NCBI RefSeq assembly: GCF_025421715.1
Contig: NZ_JAOEFC010000001.1
Location: forward strand, 496,001-560,000
Length of the DNA: 64,000 bases
Source: Microbacterium festucae
GTDB lineage: Bacteria > Actinomycetota > Actinomycetes > Actinomycetales > Microbacteriaceae
Reading direction: 5' to 3'
Part shown: positions 49,789-58,871 of the stretch, in pieces
Numbering within the stretch: position 1 is the first letter of the stretch
Layout: every line of letters starts with the position of its first letter
The notes under the pieces: model-generated
What the model was told of the DNA's origin: nothing
The model's database searches: none
What the model saw: the letters and a program-made list of their open reading frames with translations, nothing else
Position numbers and translations under genes: made by a program

Positions 49789-49817
49789 TGGACCCGTCCA
49801 GGTGGATGGGGTAACCT
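49789..49817 (+). promoter_or_regulatory. Promoter of the ABC-F gene
   Basis: TGGACC, 17-bp spacer, TAACCT. Predicted start near 49824, giving a leader of about 220 nt before the ABC-F ATG. Confidence 0.6.
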
Positions 49818-49852
49818 CGCTGGCGTCCCTGTCCCGAGTGTGAGGAAGACCG

Positions 49853-49882
49853 TTGAAGGGTATCGACGCGACCGCGCTGTGA
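49853..49882 (+). CDS. Putative nine-residue leader peptide
   Basis: TTG-initiated frame encoding MKGIDATAL followed by TGA, with GAGGAAG four bases before the TTG. It lies about 30 nt from the predicted transcript start and 160 nt upstream of the ABC-F gene. Leader peptides of this kind commonly sense ribosome-stalling antibiotics upstream of ABC-F genes. Supported by position and ribosome binding site only. Confidence 0.5.
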   Translation: MKGIDATAL

Positions 49883-49903
49883 TCTCGCGCTGATCGTCGA
49901 CCT

Positions 49904-50045
49904 CCGGTCTGGGGCTTCTCGCCTCCCGTTCTTCGACGCGTCTGCGCATCTTTCCGATCCGCGCAGGCACGTCGACCCCGTCTCCACCGGGCTACCCGGT
50001 GTCCGGCGTTGCGTGCGTGCGCTCCGACCCTCACCGGGAGGCACC
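49904..50045 (+). promoter_or_regulatory. Attenuator-like leader structures of the ABC-F gene
   Basis: CCCGGTG at 49995-50001 can pair with CACCGGG at 49985-49991 (7-bp hairpin, loop CTA) or with an identical CACCGGG at 50032-50038, whose GGGAGG is the ribosome binding site of the ABC-F gene. Upstream CCGGTctGGGG (49904-49914) can in turn pair with CCCC...ACCGG (49976-49990), freeing CCCGGTG to mask the binding site. The two states would be OFF and ON for translation. Confidence 0.6.
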
Positions 50046-51701
50046 ATGCTCAACACTTCTCCTGCGGTCGTCCTCGACCGCCTCTCCTTCACCTGGCCCG
50101 ACGGCACCCCCGCCCTCGGCGACGTCTCGGGCGCGTTCGGCTCGGGACGCACCGGGCTCATCGGACGCAACGGCGCCGGCAAGTCGACCCTGCTGCGCCT
50201 GATCGCGGGCGAGCTGGCCCCCTCGGCCGGCTCGGTGGCGACGGTCGGCACCGTCGACCGGCTGCCCCAGCAGCTGACCCTCGACACCGACCGGCCGATC
50301 GTCGACCTGCTCGGCATCGGCGACGCGGTGCGCGCCGTGCGCGCCATCGAGTCGGGCGATCCCGACCCGGCGCACTTCGACGCGGTCGGCGACGACTGGG
50401 ACATCGAGGCGCGCGCCACGGCGGCCCTCGCCGAGGCCGGGCTGCCGCCGGGGGCGCTCGACCGCCGCATCGGATCGCTGTCCGGCGGCGAGGCGGTGCT
50501 GGCCGCGCTGGTCGGCGTGCGCCTGCGCGGCGCCCCGATCGCGCTGCTGGACGAGCCGACCAACAACCTCGACGGCGATGCCCGCGCGCGCCTCTCCGAG
50601 CTCGTACGCGGGTGGCGCGGGGCACTGATCGTCGTCAGCCACGACACCTCGCTGCTCGAGCTCATGGACGACACCGCCGAGCTCTACGGCAACGGACTGA
50701 GCGTCTACGGCGGCCCGTACTCGCAGTGGCGGGAGTGGCTGGAGGCCGAGCAGGCCGCAGCCCGGCAGGCCGAGACGGCGGCGCGCGCCGACCTGCGGCG
50801 CGAGAAGCGCGACCGCATCCAGCAGGAGCAGGTGATCGCCACCCGCGCCGCGATGGGACGCAAGGCCCAGATCGAGAAGCGGGTGCCGGGCATCATCGCG
50901 GGCGCGCGGAAGCGGGCGGCGCAGGTGTCGGCCGGGAAGGTGCGCGGCACGGCGGCCGACCGCGAGACCGCGGCCCGCAGCGCCCTGGATCTGGCGGAGC
51001 GGCGCGTGCGCGACGACGAGTCGGTGCGCATCGACCTGCCCGATCCGGGCGTGGCCGCGGGCCGGCGGATCGCGACGCTCGGCGACGCCGAGCGGTCGTG
51101 GACCGTGCAGGGCCCCGAGCGGGTCGCCCTTGTCGGGCCCAACGGGGCCGGGAAGACGACCCTGCTGCAGCGGATGCTCGCCGACGCCTCGCGAAACTCC
51201 TCCAATCCGGACGGAATCGGGGCCGGGGGGCCGGATACGGGCGAAACCGCGACGGATTGGAGGAGTTCGGCGACGGCGACCGCGCACACCGACCGCATCG
51301 GCTACCTGTCGCAGCGCATCGACGGCCTCGACGAGGGCGCCTCCGTGCTCGAGAACGTGCGGGCGTCGGCTCCCGGTGTCGGTGACGTCGAGCTGCGCAA
51401 CCGGCTCGCCCGGTTCCTGGTGCGCGGCGACACGGTGCTGCGGCCGGTGTCGGCCCTGTCGGGCGGCGAGCGGTTCCGCGTCGCGCTGGCGCGCCTGCTG
51501 CTGGCCGACCCACCGCCGCAGCTGCTGGTGCTCGACGAGCCGACGAACAACCTCGACCTCGACACGCTCGACCAGCTCGTCGATGCTCTGTCGGCCTACC
51601 GCGGGGCCGTGCTGGTGGTCAGCCACGACACCGGATTCCTGCAGCGCCTGGGCCCCGACCTGACCCTCGAGCTGCGGGGCGGGGAGCTGTCGGAGCACTG
51701 A
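50046..51701 (+). CDS. ABC-F family ATPase with in-frame palindromic insertion
   Basis: 551 residues, two ATPase domains and no membrane part. Domain 1: [34 protein letters not shown]; domain 2: [34 protein letters not shown]; joined by a charged helical linker (about residues 225-310) with [26 protein letters not shown] proteins act on the ribosome, many of them protecting it from antibiotics. Between Walker A and the Q-loop region of domain 2, residues 384-408 are encoded by a palindrome-bounded element. ATG 50046 with GGGAGG upstream, at the end of an attenuator-like leader. Confidence 0.93.
   Translation: MLNTSPAVVLDRLSFTWPDGTPALGDVSGAFGSGRTGLIGRNGAGKSTLLRLIAGELAPSAGSVATVGTVDRLPQQLTLDTDRPIVDLLGIGDAVRAVRAIESGDPDPAHFDAVGDDWDIEARATAALAEAGLPPGALDRRIGSLSGGEAVLAALVGVRLRGAPIALLDEPTNNLDGDARARLSELVRGWRGALIVVSHDTSLLELMDDTAELYGNGLSVYGGPYSQWREWLEAEQAAARQAETAARADLRREKRDRIQQEQVIATRAAMGRKAQIEKRVPGIIAGARKRAAQVSAGKVRGTAADRETAARSALDLAERRVRDDESVRIDLPDPGVAAGRRIATLGDAERSWTVQGPERVALVGPNGAGKTTLLQRMLADASRNSSNPDGIGAGGPDTGETATDWRSSATATAHTDRIGYLSQRIDGLDEGASVLENVRASAPGVGDVELRNRLARFLVRGDTVLRPVSALSGGERFRVALARLLLADPPPQLLVLDEPTNNLDLDTLDQLVDALSAYRGAVLVVSHDTGFLQRLGPDLTLELRGGELSEH
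51195..51267. repeat. 73-bp palindrome-bounded element inside the ABC-F gene
   Basis: Perfect 15-bp inverted arms AACTCCTCCAATCCG (51195-51209) and CGGATTGGAGGAGTT (51253-51267) enclose 43 nt containing GCGAAAC near the right arm. It is read through in frame and encodes roughly residues 384-408 (NSSNPD... to ...DWRSS), a segment rich in Gly, Ser, Thr and Asp where related proteins have a short turn. Confidence 0.8.
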
Positions 51702-51738
51702 CCGGACGAGGCGGGGCGGGGCGGATGCCGCATCCCGA

Positions 51739-51744
51739 TAGGCT
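51739..51744 (+). promoter_or_regulatory. -10 element of the beta-propeller gene
   Basis: TAGGCT, 17 bp before ATG 51762; followed by AAGGAGAG as ribosome binding site, so this transcript has a short leader. Confidence 0.4.
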
Positions 51745-51761
51745 CGCGGAAAGGAGAGACG

Positions 51762-53201
51762 ATGACCGACGCTGCACCGGCCCCCGCCCCCCGATCCCGC
51801 CGCTGGCTGCCGTGGACCCTGGCTGTCTTCGTCGCCCTCGCCGTCGGGATCGCCGCTGCCTTCGTCGTGGTGCCGCGCCTGACCGCCACGCCGGCGGAGA
51901 CACCCGCGGCCTCGCCCGCCCCCTCGAGCCCGACACCCTCCGCCACGCCGTCATGCCTCGTTACCACTGTCGACACGACGTGGCGCGACGCGCAGGCCCT
52001 CGATCTTCCGACCGACGGCGCGCTGACCGCGACGACGCTCGCCGACGTCACAGGGAAGTACGCGTCTCCCTTCGCCATCGACGACACCCGCACCGGCGTG
52101 CTGGTACAGGGCGATTACGGCACCGGCGACGCAACACTGCTGGTGATTGACCACGACGACGCCGAGGTCCTCTGGTCGGCGGAGGTGCCGTACGGGACGG
52201 CCGCCGTCGCCACCCCCGCCAGCGCGGGACTCGACGAGCGCATCGTGGTGTCCCATAGTGTCTCGCCCGCGTTCACGGAGAGCGCTCTGACGATGTACGA
52301 CCTGGCCACCGGCGAGGCCGTCGCCGAACGCACCCTGCCCGGCGACTGGGCGGGCGGTATCCATCCGGGCGGCGGGCTCACCGCCTCCGCCCTCATCGCC
52401 CCCGCGGACCCGTCGGGGTTCGCCGTCACGACGCGCGACGCCGCGACCTATCTCGACGCCGCGACCCTCGAACCGCGCTGGTCCGTCACGGGAGAGCAGT
52501 TCGATGTCGGTTGGTTCGAGGGCGGCGTGCCCTTCGACCTCGCTGCCGATTCCCTCTTCGTCAGGGGCAATGCCGTTTTGCTCGAGTCCGGCGAACCGCG
52601 CGGGTGGACGGTCGACGGGAGCGTGTTCGTCGCGGCGGGCCACGTACTGACCACGCCCATCGTGTACGACTCGCTCGAGCCGTATGCACTGTCCGGCATC
52701 GACACCCGCACCGGTGAGGCGTGCTGGAGCCATCAGGTCATCAGCGCGGCGTCGGATGACGAGGCGGTCTGGATCGTGACCGCTGACGGGCTGCTGCAGC
52801 GCATCTCGCCGTCCGACGGCGCCGTGGTCGACGATCGCGGACAGGTCGGCGACGTGGGCGTTCACCTCCTGCCGGGGGCGCTGGTGGTGACTCCCCGTGT
52901 GCACGACATCGCCGACGCGATCTACACGACCGTACATCCGCCCACGGGAGCGCCCTGGACGCTGGCCGGCTACTCGGGAGCGCCGCTGCGCACCTCGAAC
53001 GGCCAGATCATCATGATGGAGTGGGGTTCGGTCACCTCGCCGGGGGTGGCCACGGCGTACGACATCGCCACCGGTGAGACGGCATGGAACCTCGAGACCG
53101 ACCCGGTGGACCGCACGTCGAGCACGATGTTGGAGGCCGGTGTCGCACTGCGCACGACCGATCTCGGCGGCGGTCGCTTCCGCCTCGAGCTGCTGCGCTG
53201 A
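51762..53201 (+). CDS. Exported PQQ-like beta-propeller protein
   Basis: 479 residues. One N-terminal membrane helix (WLPWTLAVFVALAVGIAAAFVVV), then a Thr/Pro/Ser spacer, then repeated beta-propeller blades typical of PQQ-like/outer-surface WD-type proteins, e.g. YDLATGEAVAERTLPGDW, IDTRTGEACWSHQV and YDIATGETAWNLETD. No PQQ-binding or catalytic residues are evident. Codon use is less GC3-biased than neighbours in places (GTT TTG, AGG, AAT around 52550-52580), which could mean recent acquisition. Function unknown; a surface-anchored binding protein is the best guess. Confidence 0.8.
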   Translation: MTDAAPAPAPRSRRWLPWTLAVFVALAVGIAAAFVVVPRLTATPAETPAASPAPSSPTPSATPSCLVTTVDTTWRDAQALDLPTDGALTATTLADVTGKYASPFAIDDTRTGVLVQGDYGTGDATLLVIDHDDAEVLWSAEVPYGTAAVATPASAGLDERIVVSHSVSPAFTESALTMYDLATGEAVAERTLPGDWAGGIHPGGGLTASALIAPADPSGFAVTTRDAATYLDAATLEPRWSVTGEQFDVGWFEGGVPFDLAADSLFVRGNAVLLESGEPRGWTVDGSVFVAAGHVLTTPIVYDSLEPYALSGIDTRTGEACWSHQVISAASDDEAVWIVTADGLLQRISPSDGAVVDDRGQVGDVGVHLLPGALVVTPRVHDIADAIYTTVHPPTGAPWTLAGYSGAPLRTSNGQIIMMEWGSVTSPGVATAYDIATGETAWNLETDPVDRTSSTMLEAGVALRTTDLGGGRFRLELLR

Positions 53202-53248
53202 TCCGCTCCCGCGGGCCAGATGTCGGCGGTGGGGGTGAAGATGGGGTG

Positions 53249-56200
53249 ATGGTCGATGTGCTCGAGCGGTTCGGTCCTGCCACCCAGGACTGGTTCCGCT
53301 CTGCGTTCGCGCGCCCGACCGATGCGCAGGCGGGCGCGTGGACGGCCATCTCGGCGCGCAAGCATGCGCTCGTGGTCGCCCCGACCGGGTCGGGAAAGAC
53401 GCTGTCGGCGTTCCTCTGGGCGATCGACCGCATCTTCCACGACAAAGACGCGGCACCGGCTCCCGCCCCCGCCCCCGCCCCCGCCAAGGGACGGAAGAAG
53501 GAGCCCCGCCCCCCGCGCACCCGCGTGCTCTACATCTCGCCGCTGAAAGCGCTCGGCGTCGACGTCGAGCGCAACCTCCGCTCACCCCTGGTCGGCATCG
53601 GCCAGTCCGCGCGGCGGCTGGGCGTGTCCGTCCCCGAGGTCACCGTCGGCGTGCGCTCGGGCGACACGGCATCCGCCGACCGCCGCAGGCTCGTGGCCGA
53701 CCCGCCCGACATCCTGATCACGACACCCGAGTCGCTGTACCTCATGCTCACCTCGCAGGCCGCAGAGACGCTCACGGGCGTGCACACGGTGATCGTCGAC
53801 GAGGTGCACGCGGTGGCCGCCACCAAGCGCGGCGCGCACCTGGCCGTGAGCCTCGAGCGCCTCGACGCGCTGCTGGAGACGCCCGCCCAGCGCATCGGCC
53901 TGTCGGCCACGGTGCGACCCATCGACGAGGTCGCGCGCTTTCTCGGGGGCGCCGCACCCGTCGAGATCGTGGCGCCGCGGGCGACGAAGGCGTTCGACCT
54001 GTCGGTCGTCGTGCCCATGGACGACATGTCGAACCCGCCGCCCGCTCCGGGCGCCGAGACGCCCGCACCGCCGGCGGATGCCGACGCGGATGCCGACGGC
54101 GACGGCGACTGGTTCGCGCCGCAGACCACCGAGATCACCGGGTCGGTGTGGCCGCACGTCGAAGAGGCGATCGTCGACCGCATCCTCGCGCATCGCTCGA
54201 CGATCGTGTTCGCCAACGCCCGCCGCCTCGCGGAGCGCCTCACCGGGCGGCTCAACGAGATCTACGCCGAGCGGCTCGGGCTGGAGGTGCCCGACCCGAC
54301 CGTGCCGGCGGCGATGATGGCGCAGGCGGGGGCCAGCGCCGGTGTGGCGCCGGTGCTCGCGAAAGCCCACCACGGGTCGGTGTCGAAGGAGCAGCGCGCG
54401 CAGGTCGAAGACGAGCTCAAGTCGGGCGCACTGCGGTGCGTCGTGGCGACGAGCTCGCTCGAACTCGGCATCGACATGGGAGCGGTCGACCTCGTCATCC
54501 AGGTGGAGGCGCCGCCGTCGGCCGCCTCGGGGCTGCAGCGCGTGGGGCGCGCCGGCCACCAGGTCGGCGAGGTGAGCCGCGCGGCCCTGTTCCCCAAGCA
54601 CCGCGGCGACGTGCTGCACACCGCGGTGGTCACCGAGCGGATGCTGGCGGGCCAGATCGAGTCGATCTCGATCCCCCAGAACCCGCTCGACATCCTCGCC
54701 CAGCAGACGGTCGCCGCCTGCGCGATCGGGCCGGTCGACGTCGAGGGCTGGTTCGAGACCGTGAAGCGCTCGGCGCCGTTCCGGGCGCTGCCGCGCTCGG
54801 CGTACGAGGCCACGCTCGACCTGCTGGCGGGCCGCTACCCGTCGGACGAGTTCGCCGAGCTGCGACCCCGCGTCGTCTGGGACCGCGATCAGGGCGTGCT
54901 CACCGGGCGGCCGGGCGCCCAGCGGGTCGCCGTCACCAGCGGCGGCACCATCCCCGATCGCGGCCTGTTCGGCGTGTTCGTCGCCGGCGAGACGCGCAAC
55001 GCCCGCGTCGGCGAGCTCGACGAGGAGATGGTGTACGAGTCGCGCGTCAACGACGTGTTCACCCTCGGCACCACGAGCTGGCGCATCGTGGAGATCACCC
55101 ACGACCGCGTCAACGTGACCCCCGCGTTCGGCCAGCCGGGCAAGCTCCCGTTCTGGCACGGCGACGGCCTCGGCCGCCCCGCCGAGCTCGGCGAGGCGCT
55201 CGGCCGGTTCTCGCGCGAGGTCGCCGCGGCAGGCGCCGAGAAGGCCACCACGCGCCTGCGGGCATCGGGGCTCGACGACAACGCCATCGGCAACCTGCTC
55301 GGCTACCTCGACGAGCAGAAAGAGGCCACCGGCACCCTGCCGACCGACAAGACGCTCACCGTCGAGCGGTCGCGCGACGAGGTCGGCGATTGGCGCATCA
55401 TCCTGCATTCCCCGTACGGCATGCACGTGCATTCGCCGTGGGCACTGGCCGTGAACGCGCGCATCCGCGAGCGCCTGGGCGTCGAGGGATCGGCGGTCGC
55501 CAGCGACGACGGCATCATCGCCCGGGTGCCGGATGCCGAGGCGGAACCGCCCGGCGCCGAGCTGTTCGTCTTCGACCCCGACGAGCTCGAGCAGATCGTC
55601 ACCGACGAGGTGGGCGGGTCGGCCCTGTTCGCCTCGCGGTTCCGCGAGTGCGCGGCGCGGGCGCTGCTGCTGCCGCGGCTGAACCCGAACCGCCGGTCGC
55701 CGCTGTGGCAGCAGCGGCAGAAGTCGGCGCAGCTGCTCGAGGTCGCCAAGAACCATCCGACCTTCCCCATCATCCTCGAGACCCTGCGCGAGGTGCTGCA
55801 GGACGTCTACGACCTGCCCGCGCTGCTGCGGGTCACCCGCGCGATCGGCGACCGTCGCATCCGTCTGGTCGAGACCTCGACCAGCCAGCCCTCCCCCTTC
55901 GCGCGCGACCTGCTCTTCGGCTATGTCGGGGCGTTCATGTACGAGGGCGACTCGCCGCTGGCCGAACGCCGCGCCGCCGCCCTGTCGGTCGATCCGGCGC
56001 TGCTGTCGGAGCTGCTCGGCAAGATCGAGATGCGCGAACTGCTCGACCCCGAGGTCATCGCGCAGTTCGAGCGCGAGGCGCAGCGGCTCGATCCGTCGCG
56101 GCGGGCGCGCGGCGAAGAGGGCGTCGCCGATCTGCTGCGTGTGCTCGGGCCGCTGTCGGTGGCCGAGGTGGCCGAGCGACTGGAAGAGCCGGGGACGGCC

Positions 56201-57958
56201 ACGACGACCGTCGACGACGGAGCGACCCGCACCGCCGACGCGGCCACCGCGCGCACCGCCGAGCTCGCGGTCGGGGCCCTCGTCGACGCGCGCCGGGCGA
56301 TCACGGTCACCGTCGGCGGGGCGCCGCGGATCGCCGCGATCGAGGATGCCGCGCGGCTGCGCGACGCGCTGGGCATCGCGCTGCCCGTCGGCATCGCCAC
56401 CGCCTTCCTCGAGCCGGTGGCCGACCCGCTCGCCGATCTCATCGCACGCCACGCGCGCACCCACGGGCCGTTCCGCACCGCCGAGGTGGCCGAGCGACTG
56501 GGCATCGGCGCGGCCGTCGCGCGGCAGACCCTGCAACGACTCGAAGCGCAGGGACGACTGGCCAGCGGGTTCTTCCTGCCGGCCACCGGCCCGGCATCCG
56601 ACGAGGTCGAATGGTGCGATCGCGAAGTGCTGCGCCGACTGCGGATGCGGTCGCTCGCGGCCATCCGGGGCAGCGTCGAGCCCGTCTCGCCCGAGGCGTT
56701 CGCGCGGTTCCTGCCGGAGTGGCAGCACCTGGCGCGCCCGCTCGACGGCATCGACGGGGTGCTCGCCGTGATCGAGCAGCTCGCCGGGGTGCCCATCCCG
56801 GCGAGCGCCTGGGAGTCGCTCGTGCTGCCCGCACGCGTCTCGGACTACAGCCCGGCGATGCTCGACGAGCTGACCTCGACCGGCGAGGTCGTCTGGTCGG
56901 GCCACGGGTCGCTTCCGGGGCGCGACGGCTGGATCGCGCTGCATCCGATCGATGCGGCGCCGCTCACCCTGCGCCCCTCCGACGACGACGTGGAGTCGTC
57001 CGAGCTCGAGCAGCGCGTGCTCGACGCGCTGGCCTCGGGCGGTGCCTACTTCGCGGCGCAGCTGGCGGCGATCACCGGCGCCGAGAACGAACTGAGCGTC
57101 GTGGACGCCCTGTGGAACCTGGCGTGGACGGGCCGGGTCACCAACGACACCTTCTCGCCGGTGCGTGCGCTGCTGGGCGGCGGCTCGCAGGCGCACCGGG
57201 TGAAGCGGCGCACCCCGCGCACGCGGATGTTCCGGGGCACGCCGCTGGCCGCCGCCGCCCCGCGCACCACCGCGCCGCAGCGACCCGTGCTCGTGGGCGG
57301 CCGTTGGTCGCTGCTGCCTGAGCCCGCCGAAGACCCGGGGCACCGCGCGGCGGCGGCGGCCGGTTTGCTGCTCGACCGCCACGGTGTCGTCACGCGCGGC
57401 GCGGTGCAGGCCGAGGGCGTGCCGGGCGGGTTCGCCCAGGTGTACCGCACGCTGGCCGGCTTCGAGGATGCCGGGCACTGCCGGCGCGGGTACTTCATCG
57501 AGAAGCTCGGCGCCGCACAGTTCGCCACGTCGGCCACCGTCGACCGCCTGCGCGGCTACGCGGGACTGGCCGACCCGCCGCCGCTGACGGCAGTGACCCT
57601 CGCGGCCACCGACCCCGCCAACCCCTACGGCGCCGCGCTGGGCTGGCCCGCACTCGAGGGTGTGACGCACCGTCCGGGCCGCAAGGCCGGCGGGCTCGTC
57701 GTGCTCGTCGACGGAGCACTCGTGCTCTACCTGGAACGGGGCGGCCGCACCGCCCTGACGTTCTCGAGCGACACCGACGTGCTCGCCGCCGCCGCCCGCA
57801 GCCTCGTCGACACCGCCCGGGCACGGCGCCTCGACACCCTCACCATCGAGCAGGTGGGTGGCGCGTTCGTCTACGGCACCCCGCTCGGCACCGCGCTGCG
57901 CGCCGCCGGCTTCGTCGAGTCGTCGCGGGGTCTCACCCTTCGACGCGGGCACGGGTGA
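53249..57958 (+). CDS. lhr: Lhr-type DEAD/DEAH-box DNA helicase
   Basis: 1569 residues. Superfamily-2 motifs: APTGSGKT (about residue 45), YISPLKALGVDV (Ia), TTPESLYLML, DEVHAV (II), LSATVRP (III), TSSLELGIDMG and QRVGRAGHQ (V/VI). Winged-helix and Lhr-core domains follow, then a long C-terminal region ending in the DUF-like LTIEQVGGAFVYGTPLGTALRAAGF. Lhr is an ATP-dependent 3'-5' translocase linked to DNA repair in mycobacteria. A low-complexity loop of alternating Pro/Ala lies at residues 68-80. It is followed by a nei-type repair gene on the same strand 118 bp on. Confidence 0.95.
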   Translation: MVDVLERFGPATQDWFRSAFARPTDAQAGAWTAISARKHALVVAPTGSGKTLSAFLWAIDRIFHDKDAAPAPAPAPAPAKGRKKEPRPPRTRVLYISPLKALGVDVERNLRSPLVGIGQSARRLGVSVPEVTVGVRSGDTASADRRRLVADPPDILITTPESLYLMLTSQAAETLTGVHTVIVDEVHAVAATKRGAHLAVSLERLDALLETPAQRIGLSATVRPIDEVARFLGGAAPVEIVAPRATKAFDLSVVVPMDDMSNPPPAPGAETPAPPADADADADGDGDWFAPQTTEITGSVWPHVEEAIVDRILAHRSTIVFANARRLAERLTGRLNEIYAERLGLEVPDPTVPAAMMAQAGASAGVAPVLAKAHHGSVSKEQRAQVEDELKSGALRCVVATSSLELGIDMGAVDLVIQVEAPPSAASGLQRVGRAGHQVGEVSRAALFPKHRGDVLHTAVVTERMLAGQIESISIPQNPLDILAQQTVAACAIGPVDVEGWFETVKRSAPFRALPRSAYEATLDLLAGRYPSDEFAELRPRVVWDRDQGVLTGRPGAQRVAVTSGGTIPDRGLFGVFVAGETRNARVGELDEEMVYESRVNDVFTLGTTSWRIVEITHDRVNVTPAFGQPGKLPFWHGDGLGRPAELGEALGRFSREVAAAGAEKATTRLRASGLDDNAIGNLLGYLDEQKEATGTLPTDKTLTVERSRDEVGDWRIILHSPYGMHVHSPWALAVNARIRERLGVEGSAVASDDGIIARVPDAEAEPPGAELFVFDPDELEQIVTDEVGGSALFASRFRECAARALLLPRLNPNRRSPLWQQRQKSAQLLEVAKNHPTFPIILETLREVLQDVYDLPALLRVTRAIGDRRIRLVETSTSQPSPFARDLLFGYVGAFMYEGDSPLAERRAAALSVDPALLSELLGKIEMRELLDPEVIAQFEREAQRLDPSRRARGEEGVADLLRVLGPLSVAEVAERLEEPGTATTTVDDGATRTADAATARTAELAVGALVDARRAITVTVGGAPRIAAIEDAARLRDALGIALPVGIATAFLEPVADPLADLIARHARTHGPFRTAEVAERLGIGAAVARQTLQRLEAQGRLASGFFLPATGPASDEVEWCDREVLRRLRMRSLAAIRGSVEPVSPEAFARFLPEWQHLARPLDGIDGVLAVIEQLAGVPIPASAWESLVLPARVSDYSPAMLDELTSTGEVVWSGHGSLPGRDGWIALHPIDAAPLTLRPSDDDVESSELEQRVLDALASGGAYFAAQLAAITGAENELSVVDALWNLAWTGRVTNDTFSPVRALLGGGSQAHRVKRRTPRTRMFRGTPLAAAAPRTTAPQRPVLVGGRWSLLPEPAEDPGHRAAAAAGLLLDRHGVVTRGAVQAEGVPGGFAQVYRTLAGFEDAGHCRRGYFIEKLGAAQFATSATVDRLRGYAGLADPPPLTAVTLAATDPANPYGAALGWPALEGVTHRPGRKAGGLVVLVDGALVLYLERGGRTALTFSSDTDVLAAAARSLVDTARARRLDTLTIEQVGGAFVYGTPLGTALRAAGFVESSRGLTLRRGHG

Positions 57959-58040
57959 GTGCCGTGCAGGTGAGCGGGGTGCCGGTCGCGCGACCGCTCC
58001 TGGGCCAGCCCAGGGGCGTGGTGGTGCGGGTGCCTGGGGG

Positions 58041-58088
58041 CTCGATGCCTGAGGTTCTCGATGACTGAGGTTCTCGATGCCTGAGGGC
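58041..58088 (+). repeat. Three tandem 16-bp repeats covering the nei start
   Basis: CTCGATGCCTGAGGTT, CTCGATGACTGAGGTT and CTCGATGCCTGAGGGC follow each other at 58041, 58057 and 58073. Each contains an ATG; only the third (58077) opens the glycosylase. The first two start seven-codon frames ending in TGA. Confidence 0.85.
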
Positions 58089-58853
58089 GACACCGTCTTC
58101 CGTGCCGCGCGGCGCCTGCATGAGGCGCTCGCGGGCGACGAGGTGACGCGGTTCGACATCCGGGTGCCCGGCAGCGCCACCGCCGACCTCACCGGACAGC
58201 GGGTCGAGGCGGTCGCAGCGCGCGGCAAGCACCTGCTGCTGCGCATCGGCGATCACACCCTGCACTCCCACCTGAAGATGGAGGGAGAGTGGCACGTCTA
58301 TCCGTCGGGCGGGCGCTGGCGCAAACCCGCGTTCACGGCGCGCGCGATCGTCGGCACCCGCCGGGCGGATGCCGTCGGCTTCGACCTCGCGCAGGTCGAG
58401 GTGCTGCCCACCGCCGAGGAGGACCGCGTCGTCGGACATCTCGGGCCCGACCTGCTCGGACCCGACTGGGACGCGGCGGAGGCGGTGCGCCGGGTGGCCG
58501 CCGACCCGCGCGCGGCGCACGTCGCACTGCTCGACCAGCGCAATGTGGCCGGGTTCGGCAACGTCTACGCCAACGAGCTGCTGTTCGTGCGCGGCATCCG
58601 CCCCACCCTGCCCGCCGCCGAGATCGACGACGTGCCGGGGCTGATCGCCACCGGTGCGCGCATGATCCGGGCCAATCGCGACCGGTCGCACCGCACGTTC
58701 ACCGGCGAAGACCGCCCCGGGCGGCGGATGTGGGTGTACCGGCGCGAACGTCAGCCGTGCCGCCGCTGCGGAACGCCGATCGAGCGCACCGACCTGGGAG
58801 CCGATGCCACCAGCGAGCGCATCGTGTTCTGGTGCCCCCGCTGTCAGCCGTGA
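58077..58853 (+). CDS. Fpg/Nei-family DNA glycosylase-AP lyase
   Basis: 258 residues. MPEGDTVFRAARRLHEAL gives the N-terminal Pro2 nucleophile and Glu3; NVYANELLFVRGI is the helix-two-turn-helix; the C-terminal zinc finger has CRRC and CPRC with TDLGAD between. The MPEGDTV start is characteristic of the actinobacterial Nei2 group that acts on oxidised pyrimidines, rather than of MutM. It follows lhr on the same strand, so the pair could be a DNA-repair unit. The ATG lies in the third copy of a 16-bp tandem repeat. Confidence 0.93.
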   Translation: MPEGDTVFRAARRLHEALAGDEVTRFDIRVPGSATADLTGQRVEAVAARGKHLLLRIGDHTLHSHLKMEGEWHVYPSGGRWRKPAFTARAIVGTRRADAVGFDLAQVEVLPTAEEDRVVGHLGPDLLGPDWDAAEAVRRVAADPRAAHVALLDQRNVAGFGNVYANELLFVRGIRPTLPAAEIDDVPGLIATGARMIRANRDRSHRTFTGEDRPGRRMWVYRRERQPCRRCGTPIERTDLGADATSERIVFWCPRCQP

Positions 58854-58871
58854 CGGCGGCGCGGTGCGCGG

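Noticed and set aside
49836..49889. Alternative 17-codon leader ORF starting at a GTG before the nine-codon ORF
   Set aside because: It has no ribosome binding site of its own and overlaps the better-placed TTG frame with GAGGAAG upstream.
58041..58084. Two seven-codon ORFs before the nei-type gene as real peptides
   Set aside because: They are duplicate copies of the gene start; no separate ribosome binding sites, kept only as part of the tandem repeat.
53582..58246. 1554-codon open frame antisense to lhr
   Set aside because: Shadow of a GC-biased coding region; no motif.
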